The notes: a model not told the origin generated them from the letters alone. Shown: positions 17,449-27,914, counted from the first letter of the stretch. The stretch is DNA of 64,000 nucleotides from Roseiconus lacunae (GCF_008312935.1 NZ_VSZO01000014.1:306671-370670), one strand, 5' to 3'. Made by a program: numbers and translations.

Positions 17449-18278
17449 TTGGCGTTGAGTCCAAACTCTCTACTCTTCAAGACATTCTTCCAATGCACTT
17501 CTCTCGATATCACGAAGTCATTCGACGCGTACAAATCACAAACCTCAAGAAGCGATATCTGAAAGTTATCCTCATGACCATCCGGCTCACTCGCCAGAAG
17601 AGCTTTCAGCGCCTTATTTCCGCCGTGGCCGGTCCTGGCGTATTGGCTCCATCGCTGCCAAATCCCAACGCCACCGTATGCGCTGCCGACGTAAATTTCG
17701 CCGGTTGTGTTGTCGACGATCAAATAGACACCTGATACGTTCGCTAGCGCTGCTCGCCACGACGGATTTTGCTCCCCGATGATTGTGCGGAGGTTCGGAA
17801 ATGAAAGTAGGACGTCGTTAAACCCGGGGAAATCACCGATGGTCATCCGAGACGAACGAAGCGATTCTACAATCAGCTGCTCGGCATACTTCCGTCCCCG
17901 AAGATATGAGGCACGAAACTTCTTGTCGAAATAGATGACGGCGCGTCCGTCCAGGTGCTCGAGGCCTTTGATCAGTTCTGTTTGGTAGGTGAATCCACTT
18001 GGCATATCTGGACGTCCCTCTTTGAATCCGAGCACGCGGTAGAGGCCACCGAAAAGCCAACGGCTAGGACGCAAGTAGATCAAGCTGATGATCTGATCGC
18101 ATTGAAAATTGAGCTGGTTTTGACGTTCTTGCCAGTCCTGAAACGTTCCGGCGAAGAAGGCGTCCAGTGGCGAGTTCGGTGCCTTCCCGGTTGCACAGTG
18201 GATCTTGTACTTCAGTAATTCAACATCGGAGAGTTCGATAAGTTCGGTGAGCTTCAGCATGTTGGAATTCGAGAGCAT
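17445..18278 (-). CDS. GIY-YIG nuclease family protein
   Basis: A 277-residue protein with an unassigned N-terminal half and a C-terminal GIY-YIG endonuclease domain: G183-V-Y, Y196-V-G, the following arginine in IWQRW (209) and a glutamate in SREVHWK (260). These are the catalytic residues of this fold, which cuts DNA with one metal ion. The WK...L...FGLNAN ending is common in GIY-YIG proteins of restriction and mobile-element contexts. It marks the left side of the defence island, and a second, unrelated GIY-YIG protein marks the right. A second possible start lies six codons downstream (18260). Confidence 0.8.
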   Translation of the reverse strand: MLSNSNMLKLTELIELSDVELLKYKIHCATGKAPNSPLDAFFAGTFQDWQERQNQLNFQCDQIISLIYLRPSRWLFGGLYRVLGFKEGRPDMPSGFTYQTELIKGLEHLDGRAVIYFDKKFRASYLRGRKYAEQLIVESLRSSRMTIGDFPGFNDVLLSFPNLRTIIGEQNPSWRAALANVSGVYLIVDNTTGEIYVGSAYGGVGIWQRWSQYARTGHGGNKALKALLASEPDGHEDNFQISLLEVCDLYASNDFVISREVHWKNVLKSREFGLNAN

Positions 18279-18281
18279 TTT

Positions 18282-18458
18282 GATAGCGGTACTGATTTAT
18301 TTGGACATAGATTAGCCGGTCGCGATTTGACGTGCGGAGAAGGATTCGCCGCAGACCAATGGGAAGTGACGGAGTGGGGCAGAGGTTTGTTGCGACCGGA
18401 CAAGATCGACATGCCACCGCGGCCATACGAAGACATTGACAGCGATACACAAGACTAA
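18282..18458 (+). pseudogene. Possible C-terminal remnant of an unknown mobile-element gene
   Basis: An open stretch of about 58 codons ending in TAA at 18456-18458, in the same frame as the ATPase remnant that follows. It encodes a Trp/Gly/Asp-rich tail ending RPYEDIDSDTQD and has no start codon or ribosome binding site. It reads like the end of a protein rather than random sequence, but I do not recognise the family. Confidence 0.25.
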
Positions 18459-18815
18459 CTCGACGAGATCTGTTTAACGCTGCGACTGACCGATTGCGAC
18501 CTGTCTCGCGCGGCCGACATCCGTGCTCGCGGCCTGCGTCAATTGCTCGATCGCTTTCCCGTGCTGCAGCCGCCAGTCATTCACGGTCTGCTTCGCGTCG
18601 GCGAAACGATGAACGTCATCGCGCCGCCGAAGGTGGGCAAAAGCTGGCTGGCCAGCGATATGGCTCTCGCCGTGGCAACCGGCAGGCCGTGGCTCGATCG
18701 CTTCCCAACCGAAACGGGCGACGTCCTGATCATCGATAACGAACTTCAGTCATCATCCAACGCTCCCGCGACCAATCCGTCGTCATGGTCCCGCTTTGGG
18801 AATGGCGATGGCTGA
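18459..18815 (+). pseudogene. Truncated AAA/RecA-like ATPase (AAA_25 type)
   Basis: N-terminal part of a RecA-fold ATPase as found in plasmid and integrative-element replication proteins. It shows LLRVGETMNVIAPPKVGKSW with a Walker A P-loop (PPKVGKS), then the SDMALAVATGRPWLDRF block and the Walker B strand DVLIIDNEL. There is no usable start codon. Just after the Walker B the homology stops at about 18748 and the sequence switches to an antitoxin-like remnant in another frame, so the ATPase lacks its C-terminal two thirds. It cannot be functional as it stands. Confidence 0.65.
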
Positions 18816-18928
18816 AGGAAATCGAAGACAAGGTTCGCCGTGGCGAACCGATCATCAGGGAGGAACCGATAGATGCTACTTGCCGAGATGTTTTTTCAAA
18901 TGAGCCTCAATCTGAAACAGACGCATGA
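18749..18928 (+). pseudogene. Phd/YefM-like antitoxin remnant
   Basis: Fifty-nine codons ending in TGA at 18926-18928. The first part (VIIQRSRDQSVVMVPLWEWR followed by WLKEIED) fits the Phd/YefM pattern of PVxI.R.......MVPL.EW..L with a charged C-terminal helix. The N-terminal DNA-binding part is missing because the sequence is joined directly to the broken ATPase. No toxin gene follows. Weak to moderate resemblance judged by eye. Confidence 0.35.
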
Positions 18929-19415
18929 CCGGGCATTTCAACTCGGCAGTCTGTTTGGACGCGTAGGATCGCATCTCTTGCAAACAAGCCTCAAATCGCT
19001 CGTTGATAATCAAGTCCAATTGGATACCGAACTCGGACAGTAAATTTGCTTCGATCTGTGCAACATGATCCATTTGGTTGTATAGCGAGCCCGGCTTTGA
19101 CGCTTTAACAACCGGACTCCAAAGCATGAAATGCTTTTCGTACTCCGGAAAAAAACGATTCGCGTATGCGATATCACGTGAAAACTTCTGCGTCAGCTTG
19201 GCGATGTTGTTCGGACGCTTGTTTTTGACGTATTGCAAGCCGGTCGTGAGGTGCACGGCGACCTCGCAGACAAAGAGACGCCGTGTTTCCAAATCAATGC
19301 CTACTACATCGATTTCGCCCTGGGTATCGACGGTATAGAGGTTTAGTTGTGTGAATTCGCAGTCGCGAATGTACCGAAGGTACGACGCAACGAGTTGTTC
19401 TCCAACGTTGATCAT
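18876..19415 (-). CDS. Putative PD-(D/E)xK-like nuclease, uncharacterised
   Basis: A protein of about 180 residues starting at ATG 19415 (a GTG at 19448 would add 11). The N-terminal half resembles the restriction-endonuclease-like fold: a helix with GEQLVASYLR, then QGEIDVVGID and LFVCEVAVH as the two beta strands that carry D and E in PD-(D/E)xK enzymes. The lysine of the ExK triplet is replaced (E-V-A), so catalysis would need a migrated lysine, for example from the nearby VKNKRP stretch. The rest is helical without motifs. It lies between decayed genes inside the island and overlaps the antitoxin remnant on the opposite strand. Confidence 0.5.
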   Translation of the reverse strand: MINVGEQLVASYLRYIRDCEFTQLNLYTVDTQGEIDVVGIDLETRRLFVCEVAVHLTTGLQYVKNKRPNNIAKLTQKFSRDIAYANRFFPEYEKHFMLWSPVVKASKPGSLYNQMDHVAQIEANLLSEFGIQLDLIINERFEACLQEMRSYASKQTAELKCPVMRLFQIEAHLKKHLGK

Positions 19416-19471
19416 TGACCGCTTCGTGCTTTGATGGATTTTAAACACAGCATTGTAACAAAGGAATTGTC

Positions 19472-20197
19472 ATGGATCTTGATCGCCTGATCGCCGATGC
19501 GAAAGAACTCTGCCGCGACGTGGCCCGCCTGGAACTCACCGATTCACCGCTCTACATCGTCACGCAAACGATGCTGCCGCCGATGCTGGTCGCCACCACG
19601 GTCTGCTACGGCTATACGTAGCCAAGCCTGGACATGCATCTGCACCACTGCCTGCGCGACTGGGAGGGACGTGGGCCAGTCATCGTGCTGGGCAAGCTGA
19701 ACATCGAGCGTGATTTCCCCGAGCGAATGTACAACTAGATGCTCGGGACAACGCTCCACGAACTGGCCCACTGCCTGGAACGTCCGTCGCTGTTCAAGCC
19801 GTGTCCGTACAACCAGCAGTAGATCCGCGCCGAAGCGATCCGGATCGCCGAGGCCGTCTCGCAGGACGAAGAAGGCGACGGCAGCACGCCCCCGTGGACC
19901 ACGCACGAATCTCGGTTCATGCGGATCGCATATCACCTTCAATACCGCGCCCAGCGTCTTGGCTGGGACATCGAGCCGAACGAAGTCTAAAGCCCCGAGC
20001 GGTTCGGGATGTCCAAGGCGGCGCAGTACGCACTGGCCCTCGAAAAAGAAGCCGAAGCGTTGCTCGCCGCATCGTTCCGGCAGATCTGTGGTCTGCCCGC
20101 TCCGCCCGCGTTCAAAGCCCTTTACGAGCGGGATCAAACCCGCTGGTACCGATCCCGTCCCGAAAGGAGTCGCTATGAATCTGACATCGTTACTTGA
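19472..20197 (+). pseudogene. Decayed HExxH metallopeptidase-like gene with four in-frame stops
   Basis: One reading frame of 242 codons stays protein-like from ATG 19472 to TGA 20195-20197. It is broken by TAG at 19619, 19736 and 19820 and TAA at 19988. The segments read on sensibly across each stop: MDLDRLIADAKELCRDVARL, then a Trp/His/Leu-rich part, then TLHELAHCLERPS, which contains an HExxH zinc motif, then a DEEGDG-WTTHESRF segment. TAG could replace ancestral TGG or CAG by one transition. A strong AAGGA site precedes the ATG. The best reading is a nonsense-riddled remnant of a mobile-element protein; stop-codon readthrough is discussed among the findings. Confidence 0.6.
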
Positions 20198-20498
20198 TTC
20201 GATGACCAAAGAGCTGCTCGAACAATACGAGGCAACGCGGAAGCGTTACCACGAAGCTCAAGCCGAATGCGAGCGTTTCGAAAAGGAGATCCGGCAGCAA
20301 CGCCGCTAGGCAGTCATCGATCGTGAGAAAGCCGAGATGGCGGGCGTGAAAGCGGAAGCCAATGGCTACAAGCGCCAAGCCGATGACTACGAAGCCAACG
20401 TCGCTCGCTTCGAGGAAAGGCTCGAACCGCTATCGGAACACGCCTCCGATCTCCACGCGACGCTCGCCGACATCGAATCGCAGTTCTTGGTGCCGTAG
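20175..20498 (+). pseudogene. Coiled-coil gene interrupted by an in-frame TAG
   Basis: Starts at ATG 20175 after an AAGGAG Shine-Dalgarno, overlapping the end of the preceding broken frame by 23 bp. It encodes 44 residues of charged helix (LLEQYEATRKRYHEAQAECE), meets TAG at 20307-20309, and then continues in the same frame for 62 more codons of the same coiled-coil character (KAEMAGVKAEANGYKRQADD) to TAG at 20496-20498. The uninterrupted product would be 107 residues. No known family recognised. Confidence 0.5.
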
Positions 20499-20582
20499 CG
20501 CTTCGGCCCATATTTGATCTTTGACAATCCCGTTGTTGACACACTTCCAGCCGTCTGGCGTGGCGAACCCGACGGCTCGTTT

Positions 20583-23500
20583 TCAAATGTCTCCGCCAAC
20601 GCCTTTGAACTTGTCTACGAACGCTGAGATTCTCTGAAATACGCTTTGCTTCTTCGTAAGGTACTGAGGATTGAGCGGACTCATTTTCGGCAAGATTGCA
20701 TTCAGTTCGGTGCCATTTTCACTGGCATACTCACGCCTGAGGGAAGTGCTGATATACCGCTTGGCTTCTTCCGCGTTCAGGTTTTCGTCGGTTATCAGTT
20801 CGCCGGCTTCCCGCTGCTGCTCTGCCCGTGCAAAACCAAAAAAGGCTTCGATCACACTGGCCTTGTCGGGAAGCCCGTCTAATTCGGCCTGGTTAATGAA
20901 GTCGACGACCAAGCTCTCTTTGGCGCGATTGCCAACGCTAGCGCGAATCAATCGGCGTACTTCCTCAACCAACTGCGCTTTGTCTTTTGTTTTTTTGTTG
21001 TGCTCGAAAATGAGCTCCAGAATGTAGTCCAGGTTGATCTCTTGTGACTTCAGTAGATCCACCTCGAAAACCACATCGGTCCAGTCGATGGTGGATTCCT
21101 CTGTTTCGTTGCTGGCTTTCTCGCGCCGCAACCAATCGCGGATGTCGTTGTAAGTCGAGCGATAGTCTTGGATCTTTCGATCCGGCGGCACGTGGATGTT
21201 TTGCAACTCATCCAGATCTTCGTCGCTGAGGTAATGCTCCTCTTTGAAAGCTTCGACTTGCTCCGGGTCATCCAGGTCGATGGATTGGAGAGCTTTCAGG
21301 CTCGCAAACTCATCAAAGTTCTGAAGGATATTCTCAACCCGCAAATACTCGCCAAACAGCTTCGCGAAATCTTTCTTGTCTCTTTCCCGAACGATCTCAT
21401 CTGGGTTTGGGAAACGTTCTTCCAATTCCGCGACAACTTCCTTGAACCCGCGTCTGGCCTGTCCCGTGACGATGTCGGTGAAGCCCTCCATGTACTCCTT
21501 GTAGCTCTTTTCAAGCACCACGTTCTTCGTGTTGCTATCCCCGAACAGAGTGATCGCATCGACCGTTGGCTGTTCTAGATCACGGAACGTAACGATATTG
21601 CCAAACGTCTTGGTCGCATCGTAGATCCGGTTCGTCCGCGAGAATGCCTGGATCAGTCCGTGATAGCGGAGGTTCTTGTCCACGAACAAGGTGTTCAGTC
21701 GTGGTGCATCGAAGCCTGTAAGAAACATCCCGACCACAACCAGCAGATCAACCTTCTGATCCGGCGGGAGTTCGACTCCGCTGTTGCTTGTCCCCCGCAC
21801 ACGCATCGCCAGGTCGCGGTAGTAATTCTGGAACCCGTTGCTATCGACGCTGAAACTGGTCTTGAAGTAGCCGTTGTAGTCGGCAATCGCCGCGTTCAAA
21901 AACTCCTTCGCACTGCTGTTCATTGCCGAGACATCGAAACTCTCGTCCTGAATGTCTCCTACGGCATCCTGTTCTTCGTTTGCCGCAAAGGAAAAGATGG
22001 TGGCAATCCGCAGCGGCCTTCCGCTGTCCGTCTGCAACTTGTTTAGAGTCTCGTAATAGAGCTTGGCAGCGTCCACACTGCTGACGGCGAACATGGCGTT
22101 GAAGCCGGTCCCGCTCGCACGCAAACGGTGCGTTTTCTGGCGGAAGTGAGTCAGAACGTATTGGGAGATCTCGCGAATTCGGTCGGGATGCAAAAGTGCC
22201 TGACGGTTCTCCGCAGCGGTTAGCTTCTGCTCGTCTTTCTCCGTTTCGATCGCCTTGAACTGTGGGCGGACGTCGTTGTAGTCCACCTTGAACTTCAGCA
22301 CCTTTTCGTCGCGAATGGCGTCGGTGATCACGTAAGAATGCAACTCGCGGCCAAACACGCTGGCGGTCGTTTCCGCTCCCAACGCGTTCTGCGGGAAGAT
22401 CGGAGTCCCGGTAAAGCCGAATTGGTAGTAACGCTTGAACTTCCGCTGAAGATTCTTCTGCGCTTCACCAAACTGGCTGCGGTGGCATTCGTCAAAGATA
22501 AAAACGACCTGCTTCTGGTAGATCGGCAGGTCGGATTCGCCCTTCATCAGGTTGTTGAGCTTCTGAATCGTGGTGACGACGATCTTGTTGTCGTCCATCT
22601 CCAGGTTGCGTTTGAGCCCGGCAGTGCTGTCGGAACCATTGACGCTATCAGGCGAGAAACGCTGGTACTCCTTCATGGTCTGGTAGTCCAGGTCTTTCCG
22701 GTCCACCACAAAGAACACTTTGTCGATGAAGTCCAGTTCGGTCGCCAGTCGCGCAGCCTTGAAACTGGTCAACGTCTTGCCGGAACCAGTCGTGTGCCAG
22801 ACATAGCCACCGCTCTCCGGCTTGCTCCAAGCCTTCGCTGAAAACGAACTGTTGATCTTCCAGAGTATCCGTTCAGTGGCAGCGATCTGGTAAGGCCGCA
22901 TAACCAACAGCGTGTCACTGACATCAAAGACCGAGTACTTCAGCAGCACTTCCAACAACGTCTTCTTCTGAAAGAAGGTCGCGGTGAAGTCCTTCAAATC
23001 CTTGAGCAGGCTATTGTCCGCCTTTGCCCAGTTCATTGTGAAGTCGAAGCTGTTCTTGTCACGTTTGGTGGTGTTGGCGAAGTAGCGGGTGTCGGTGCCG
23101 TTGGAGATCACGAACAACTGCAAATACTTGTACAACGAGTTCGCGCTGTTGAAACTCTCCTTGCTGTAGCGGTGTACCTGATTGAAAGCTTCGCGAATGG
23201 CCACTCCACGCTTCTTTAGTTCCACCTGCACCAGTGGCAAGCCATTGACCAAAATCGTGACGTCGTATCGGTTGGCGTGGGAGCCCGTCTGCTCGAACTG
23301 CTGAATGACCTCTAGCTTGTTGCGAGCCGGATTCTTTTTGTCGAGCAGGTAGATGTTTTGGATGCGGCCATCGTCGAACACAAAATCATGGATGTAGTCA
23401 TCGTGAATCTTACGAGTCTTATCGACGATGCTTTCGCTCGGCTTATCCAGAAACGTCTCGACAAACCGAAGCCATTCTCCGTCGGAGAACTCCACGGCGT

Positions 23501-23714
23501 TCAGCGTTTGCAGATGCCCGCGCACATTGGCCAGCAAAGCTTGCTGCGACTTCAGGTCCTTGCGAAATGCATAACCCTGATTTTCCAAGTCCTGAATCAG
23601 TTCGCGTTCGAGATCCCCTTCGCTTTGGTAGCTTTCGGCGACCATCCACTCCCGGTTGTATTTCTCCAAGATGATGAAGTTGTTCGATTGGACGATGGTT
23701 TTGTATTCGGTCAT
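20583..23714 (-). CDS. hsdR: Type I restriction enzyme, R subunit (type IC)
   Basis: The motor and nuclease subunit of a type I restriction-modification enzyme: translocates unmodified DNA by ATP hydrolysis and then cuts it. The 1043-residue protein has the N-terminal nuclease with D151 and E165-L-K167, the helicase Walker A TGSGKT (K313) and the DECH box (D408). These positions coincide with the residues known for EcoR124I HsdR. A long helical C-terminal domain binds the methylase core. Its ATG overlaps the stop of the upstream PrrC-like gene by 4 bp (ATGA), so translation is coupled. It is the last gene of the operon. Confidence 0.96.
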   Translation of the reverse strand: MTEYKTIVQSNNFIILEKYNREWMVAESYQSEGDLERELIQDLENQGYAFRKDLKSQQALLANVRGHLQTLNAVEFSDGEWLRFVETFLDKPSESIVDKTRKIHDDYIHDFVFDDGRIQNIYLLDKKNPARNKLEVIQQFEQTGSHANRYDVTILVNGLPLVQVELKKRGVAIREAFNQVHRYSKESFNSANSLYKYLQLFVISNGTDTRYFANTTKRDKNSFDFTMNWAKADNSLLKDLKDFTATFFQKKTLLEVLLKYSVFDVSDTLLVMRPYQIAATERILWKINSSFSAKAWSKPESGGYVWHTTGSGKTLTSFKAARLATELDFIDKVFFVVDRKDLDYQTMKEYQRFSPDSVNGSDSTAGLKRNLEMDDNKIVVTTIQKLNNLMKGESDLPIYQKQVVFIFDECHRSQFGEAQKNLQRKFKRYYQFGFTGTPIFPQNALGAETTASVFGRELHSYVITDAIRDEKVLKFKVDYNDVRPQFKAIETEKDEQKLTAAENRQALLHPDRIREISQYVLTHFRQKTHRLRASGTGFNAMFAVSSVDAAKLYYETLNKLQTDSGRPLRIATIFSFAANEEQDAVGDIQDESFDVSAMNSSAKEFLNAAIADYNGYFKTSFSVDSNGFQNYYRDLAMRVRGTSNSGVELPPDQKVDLLVVVGMFLTGFDAPRLNTLFVDKNLRYHGLIQAFSRTNRIYDATKTFGNIVTFRDLEQPTVDAITLFGDSNTKNVVLEKSYKEYMEGFTDIVTGQARRGFKEVVAELEERFPNPDEIVRERDKKDFAKLFGEYLRVENILQNFDEFASLKALQSIDLDDPEQVEAFKEEHYLSDEDLDELQNIHVPPDRKIQDYRSTYNDIRDWLRREKASNETEESTIDWTDVVFEVDLLKSQEINLDYILELIFEHNKKTKDKAQLVEEVRRLIRASVGNRAKESLVVDFINQAELDGLPDKASVIEAFFGFARAEQQREAGELITDENLNAEEAKRYISTSLRREYASENGTELNAILPKMSPLNPQYLTKKQSVFQRISAFVDKFKGVGGDI

Positions 23715-25018
23715 GCTGTCGTCGGTTCCTGTTTAAATCGGTACTCGCTGACAACGTGATCAATCAGCAGTTTCAAAATCTGTTTTTCCTCGGGCGCAAG
23801 CGTTGCAACCTCATCCGCAGAATGCTTGGAGTGGCTTCTGAAATTCAGAATGCGTTTCGCGTACGGATTGGGACTACCGTTGTCCGTTGGCGGCAGTAGC
23901 TGCTCCCATCGGTTATACCCAAGGAATGTCGCCGCTTTCTCGAGGATTTGTCTTAAATGATTGAAGTGGTGCTTTTCGACCTGTCCTGAGTCAACGACGG
24001 CCTTGAGCTGTGCCAAAAGATACAGATGGTACGAAAATGGCGAATCATTTGGCTGCTCAACGAGTTCGAATTTACCGTCATCCAGTTTTTCCAATCGTGA
24101 TTTGCTGAACCATTTCGATCGCCAGGTTGGAGCGTGAGTTTTGTCGTCGCTGCCAAGCTCGTTCACCAGCACATTGAAGAAAAGTGGGTTGTGGGTGGAG
24201 ACGATAAATCTCAGCTCCGATTTGTTCGTCTTGATCAAGGTCGCAAGGTCGACCGCCAGTTCAATCAGATGATTGTCATCCAACGAGCTAACAGGGTCGT
24301 CGATGAAAACGTACTCCAACTGGTCAAAGTCATTGGATTCTCGGTCTTCCGGTTCGGGAACGTTCAGGATCGTGATCACCTGATCCAGCAGCGTGTAAAA
24401 ATGGCTCCAGATAAAATTGCTTTCTTCGGCCTTGGACAGTTTCAGGTTTCCGGAATCCGCGTCGTTTTCAACCTTGTTACCAGCCTCTATACTAAAGGTC
24501 ACCTCGGTGACTGACTGGACCGTCGTCTTCTTTCCGTTGACGTACTTCTCGATTGGTACGAAATGGAAAAGCGGCGTGAGTTTGTCCGCCGTGTAACGCT
24601 GAAAATTGGTGATGACGTTTTGATCCTGACCCTGCTCAACGAGAATCCAGTCGGTAAAAGAGTTCGGCTGAATCTTGAGTTTCGGTTCCGCATCAAGCTC
24701 TAAATCGTTGTCCCAGTAGAACAGGTCCTCGGTGAACGCGTTGTAGTAGAGGATCTTATCACGTGAGAGCTTGATTCCTGCGCTACTTGCGTTTCCATCG
24801 CCAGGGCTCCCGGGCGCGTCATCCATGGCGACGTTCGCGGACTCGTTGTCAGTGTTCACAGGCGCAATAAGCTGCTTGAACTCACGCGACAGACGCGTTT
24901 TCCCCGTTCCATTGAAAGCGTAGATCAATTGCACCTTCTTTGGGCGATCTCCTCGGGAAGGATCGTCTTTAGAGGCAATCACTAACTGCTGGGCAATCTC
25001 TGTCAAGGTATTGCTCAT
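23711..25018 (-). CDS. prrC: PrrC-like ATPase, candidate anticodon nuclease
   Basis: A 435-residue protein placed between hsdS and hsdR. The N-terminal ABC-type ATPase has Walker A AFNGTGKT (34-41), a signature-like LSKAEES (194-200), a Walker [14 protein letters not shown] (238-250) and the H-loop strand IVSTHNP, as in the AAA_13/PrrC/RloC group. E. coli PrrC (396 residues) uses an Arg-Glu-His set (R320, E324, H356) to cut tRNA-Lys. Here R356 and E360 keep the four-residue spacing and H396 or H399 follow 36-39 residues later, in [11 protein letters not shown] 25018 starts one base after the hsdS stop. Expected role: stay silent with the RM complex and cut tRNA when a phage disables it. The tRNA target is unknown, and an ATPase without nuclease activity remains possible. 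Confidence 0.72.
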   Translation of the reverse strand: MSNTLTEIAQQLVIASKDDPSRGDRPKKVQLIYAFNGTGKTRLSREFKQLIAPVNTDNESANVAMDDAPGSPGDGNASSAGIKLSRDKILYYNAFTEDLFYWDNDLELDAEPKLKIQPNSFTDWILVEQGQDQNVITNFQRYTADKLTPLFHFVPIEKYVNGKKTTVQSVTEVTFSIEAGNKVENDADSGNLKLSKAEESNFIWSHFYTLLDQVITILNVPEPEDRESNDFDQLEYVFIDDPVSSLDDNHLIELAVDLATLIKTNKSELRFIVSTHNPLFFNVLVNELGSDDKTHAPTWRSKWFSKSRLEKLDDGKFELVEQPNDSPFSYHLYLLAQLKAVVDSGQVEKHHFNHLRQILEKAATFLGYNRWEQLLPPTDNGSPNPYAKRILNFRSHSKHSADEVATLAPEEKQILKLLIDHVVSEYRFKQEPTTA

Positions 25019-25019
25019 G

Positions 25020-26291
25020 TTACGCTTCCACCTCTTCCGGCTTCGGGAAGCGCAGCAGCAGATCGCGGTAGTATTCGTACTGCTTCTGCCGCAATTCGAT
25101 TTCCCGAGGCAAGCCTTCACTGATCGAGTTGGTTAGGGTGTCGAACTTGTCAAGGATGGAAACGATGTGTGCTTGTTCAGAAAGCGACTTTCGAGAGTCG
25201 TTTGGGAATGGAATTGGTATCAACGTTCTCTTGATATTGTCGTTGTACAGCCGTTTGATGACACCGCCATCAGACACGTGCCACTTGGCTATCTGGTAGC
25301 AGTAAAATAAATACTTGTTCAGAACTTTTGATTCGTCGTTCTCAAGCCAAACAATGTTGCTGTCTTGGAAGAATGCTTCCTGACCATCAAAAATCACAGC
25401 CCTTCCGATAGTTCCACTGGCCGAGATTAACACTTCGCCGGTTCTGGGATAGCTATACCTGTTCCTGTAGTCCTCGAACAACTCTCTGGAAATAAACGAG
25501 TCTGCTTCTTTCCCGAACGTGCCAATTTTAAAGAATGGGATCTCTCCAACGTCGGATGTTTGCTGCTTTAGAACTCGTTTGCACATTCGCACTTCGCCGA
25601 CCCATCCCAGCGGTTTCCATTCGACTTCGCCATCTTCAAAACTCAACAACTGATCGCGGTAGTAGTTGTATTGCTTTTTGCGGGCGGTCAGCTCGGCGGT
25701 CAGCTCGGCGGTCAGCTCGGTAAAGGTGTCCAGAATGCGGACGATTTCCCCCTGAATCTCAAGCGATCGTTTCGGGTCCGATGGGCAAAGGATCGGGACA
25801 AGTAGTTTTTTGAATCTTGCCTTGGATACGTTAAAACGGGTTACACCGCTTCCTGTTTTTGAGATCTCCTGTCGCATGGCTGAGCTCCGGAATAAATGCT
25901 TAGTAAATTCTGGAAGCAAACTGATGCCCGCATTGAATCTGACACCGAAACAAAAACTATTGAGATAAACCGGATTTTCGGTTCGTATCGTGACCGCTGA
26001 CGACATTCCTACTTCAGCAGCAGATTCCGATGAACCCGTGAACAAAACATCTCCGTACATTATTTCGTTTTGGCTTTCGCCGTCGGCAACTGTGACCGGA
26101 CTGAGTTCGTCTGTATCAACTTCCAAGTTGTTGAAGATATTCATGTATGGCACAAACCTGGCATTCCCATTTTGAAAATCCGCTTTTTTCTTTCCTTGTA
26201 GCCCGCTGTATAGTTCTGCGATTTCGCCAAGCGGTTCCCACTTGACTTCAACGTCACTGAGCAACTGGTCCATAAAACTAATGCCACTCAC
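25020..26291 (-). CDS. hsdS: Type I restriction enzyme, S (specificity) subunit
   Basis: DNA-recognition subunit for the methylase and restriction complexes, 423 residues, with two target recognition domains (about 15-190 and 220-400). Each is followed by a conserved helix ending in a similar motif ([14 protein letters not shown] and [14 protein letters not shown]). The central spacer contains [13 protein letters not shown] at 191-203, encoded by three perfect 12-bp repeats, as in the EcoR124 family. The start is a GTG overlapping the hsdM stop (GTGA); an ATG six codons in is an alternative. Sequence specificity cannot be read from the protein. Confidence 0.94.
   Translation of the reverse strand: MSGISFMDQLLSDVEVKWEPLGEIAELYSGLQGKKKADFQNGNARFVPYMNIFNNLEVDTDELSPVTVADGESQNEIMYGDVLFTGSSESAAEVGMSSAVTIRTENPVYLNSFCFGVRFNAGISLLPEFTKHLFRSSAMRQEISKTGSGVTRFNVSKARFKKLLVPILCPSDPKRSLEIQGEIVRILDTFTELTAELTAELTARKKQYNYYRDQLLSFEDGEVEWKPLGWVGEVRMCKRVLKQQTSDVGEIPFFKIGTFGKEADSFISRELFEDYRNRYSYPRTGEVLISASGTIGRAVIFDGQEAFFQDSNIVWLENDESKVLNKYLFYCYQIAKWHVSDGGVIKRLYNDNIKRTLIPIPFPNDSRKSLSEQAHIVSILDKFDTLTNSISEGLPREIELRQKQYEYYRDLLLRFPKPEEVEA
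25683..25718 (-). repeat. Three 12-bp repeats in the hsdS spacer (TAEL type)
   Basis: Three perfect head-to-tail copies of a 12-bp unit (gagctgaccgcc on the coding strand) encode repeated E-L-T-A. In EcoR124I and its variant EcoR124/3, two against three copies of the TAEL unit change the non-specific spacer of the target site from 6 to 7 bp. Gain or loss of one copy by slippage or recombination keeps the frame, so the site can switch. Confidence 0.9.
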
Positions 26292-27865
26292 GACCCAACC
26301 TCCTGGCCCTCAATCTCCGCCACGATCGAATCAATCTCTGCTCGCAATTGATCGATTCGGGCGACCGTGGTTTTCAGCTCACTGTTGAGTTCGGTTATGT
26401 CCACCTTCTCTCGGGTGTCTTCCGGTTCTATATAGCTGCTGACGGACAGGTTGTAATCGTTCTCGGCAATCTTTTCGTAGGCGACCGATTGAGCCAAGTG
26501 GTCGACATTCTCCTTGCTGTCGAAGACTTGCATGATCTGCTGAATGTGCCCGGGGCTAGCAGGGTCATCATCGTCTACCAGGACGTTGTTGTTGGTTTCC
26601 TTCTTGAACAGACCGCTGGCGTCGATGAACTGAATGTTCGTGTCGCTCTTGTGCTTGGACAGCACCAAAATGTTTACGGCGATGGTGGTCCCATAGAATA
26701 GATTCGGAGCAAGTGAGATCACCGTTTCCACGTAGTTGTTGTCGACCAGATACTTTCTGATTTTCTGCTCGGCTCCACCGCGATAGAAGATACCAGGGAA
26801 GCAAACAATCGCAGCCCGGCCTCTGCTGGACAAATAGCTCAGGGCGTGCAGTACGAAGGCAAAATCTGCCTTGGACTTGGGGGCCAGCACTCCCGCCGGA
26901 GCAAAACGATCGTCGTTGATCAGAGTCGGGTCATCGCTGCCGATCCACTTCACCGAATAGGGAGGATTGGAGACGATCGCGTCGAACGGTTTTTCGTCAC
27001 CAAAATCAGGTTCGGTCAGGGTATTGCCTAACTTTATGTTGAACTTGTCATAGTTGACGTTGTGCAGGAACATGTTCATCCGAGCTAGGTTGTAGGTCGT
27101 GTGATTGATCTCCTGCCCGAAGAATCCCTCTTCGATGATGTGGGCGTCAAAGTGCTTCTTCGATTGCAGCAACAGAGAACCGCTGCCGCACGCCGGATCA
27201 TAAATCTTGTTGACCTCGTCCTGCTTGTGCATGGCCAGCATCGCAATCAGCTTGGACACGTGCTGCGGAGTGAAGAACTCGCCACCAGACTTGCCAGCGT
27301 TCGCCGCATAGTTCGAGATTAGAAACTCGTAGGCGTCGCCGAACAGATCAATCTGGCTGCCTTCAAAGTCGCTGAAATCTAGCTCGGCGACTCGCTTAAG
27401 GACTTTCGCCAGGCGTTCATTCTTGGCTTTCACCGTGTTGCCTAAACGGTTGCTGGTGGTGTCGAAGTCGGCAAACAAGCCCTTGATGTCGTCTTCGGAG
27501 GGATATCCGTTTGCGGAGCTTTCCACCGAAGCAAAGACGGCCGCCAGATCGGTATTCAGGCTTTCGTTGGTGTTGGCATCTTTGGCGACGTTGGCAAACA
27601 ACTGGCTAGGATAGATGAAGTAGCCCTTGGTCTTGATCGCATCGTCTTTGATCTCGGGCGTGATGACGGAATCATCGAGAGCGGCGTAGTCGATGCTCTC
27701 ATCGTCGGCTTCGATGTACAGCGAGAAGTTCTCGCTGATGAAGCGGTAAAACAGGGTGCCCAGGACGTACTGCTTGAAGTCCCATCCATCCACGCTGCCG
27801 CGCACGTCGTTGGCGATATCCCAGATTTTGCGTTGTAGGGCGGCACGTTGTTGCGATCCGGTCAT
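26288..27865 (-). CDS. hsdM: Type I restriction enzyme, M (methylase) subunit
   Basis: N6-adenine methyltransferase subunit, 525 residues. The start ([20 protein letters not shown], then [16 protein letters not shown]) follows the EcoR124 type IC pattern. It has the AdoMet-binding DPACGSG at 223-229 and the catalytic NPPY at 300-303. Together with HsdS it forms the stand-alone methylase that marks host DNA. The helix-turn-helix gene ends 49 bp upstream, and hsdS overlaps the stop by 4 bp, consistent with one transcript. Confidence 0.96.
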   Translation of the reverse strand: MTGSQQRAALQRKIWDIANDVRGSVDGWDFKQYVLGTLFYRFISENFSLYIEADDESIDYAALDDSVITPEIKDDAIKTKGYFIYPSQLFANVAKDANTNESLNTDLAAVFASVESSANGYPSEDDIKGLFADFDTTSNRLGNTVKAKNERLAKVLKRVAELDFSDFEGSQIDLFGDAYEFLISNYAANAGKSGGEFFTPQHVSKLIAMLAMHKQDEVNKIYDPACGSGSLLLQSKKHFDAHIIEEGFFGQEINHTTYNLARMNMFLHNVNYDKFNIKLGNTLTEPDFGDEKPFDAIVSNPPYSVKWIGSDDPTLINDDRFAPAGVLAPKSKADFAFVLHALSYLSSRGRAAIVCFPGIFYRGGAEQKIRKYLVDNNYVETVISLAPNLFYGTTIAVNILVLSKHKSDTNIQFIDASGLFKKETNNNVLVDDDDPASPGHIQQIMQVFDSKENVDHLAQSVAYEKIAENDYNLSVSSYIEPEDTREKVDITELNSELKTTVARIDQLRAEIDSIVAEIEGQEVGS

Positions 27866-27914
27866 TCGGTGGTTGTTCCTTGTCGGCTATTTGGCCCGTC
27901 GTTCATGACTTGGC

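Noticed and set aside
19472..20498. A genuine stop-codon reassignment (TAG as sense) in the island
   Set aside because: A TAA is also present in frame, the nearby HTH gene has a frameshift, and intact host genes use TAG as stop. Kept only as a minor alternative.
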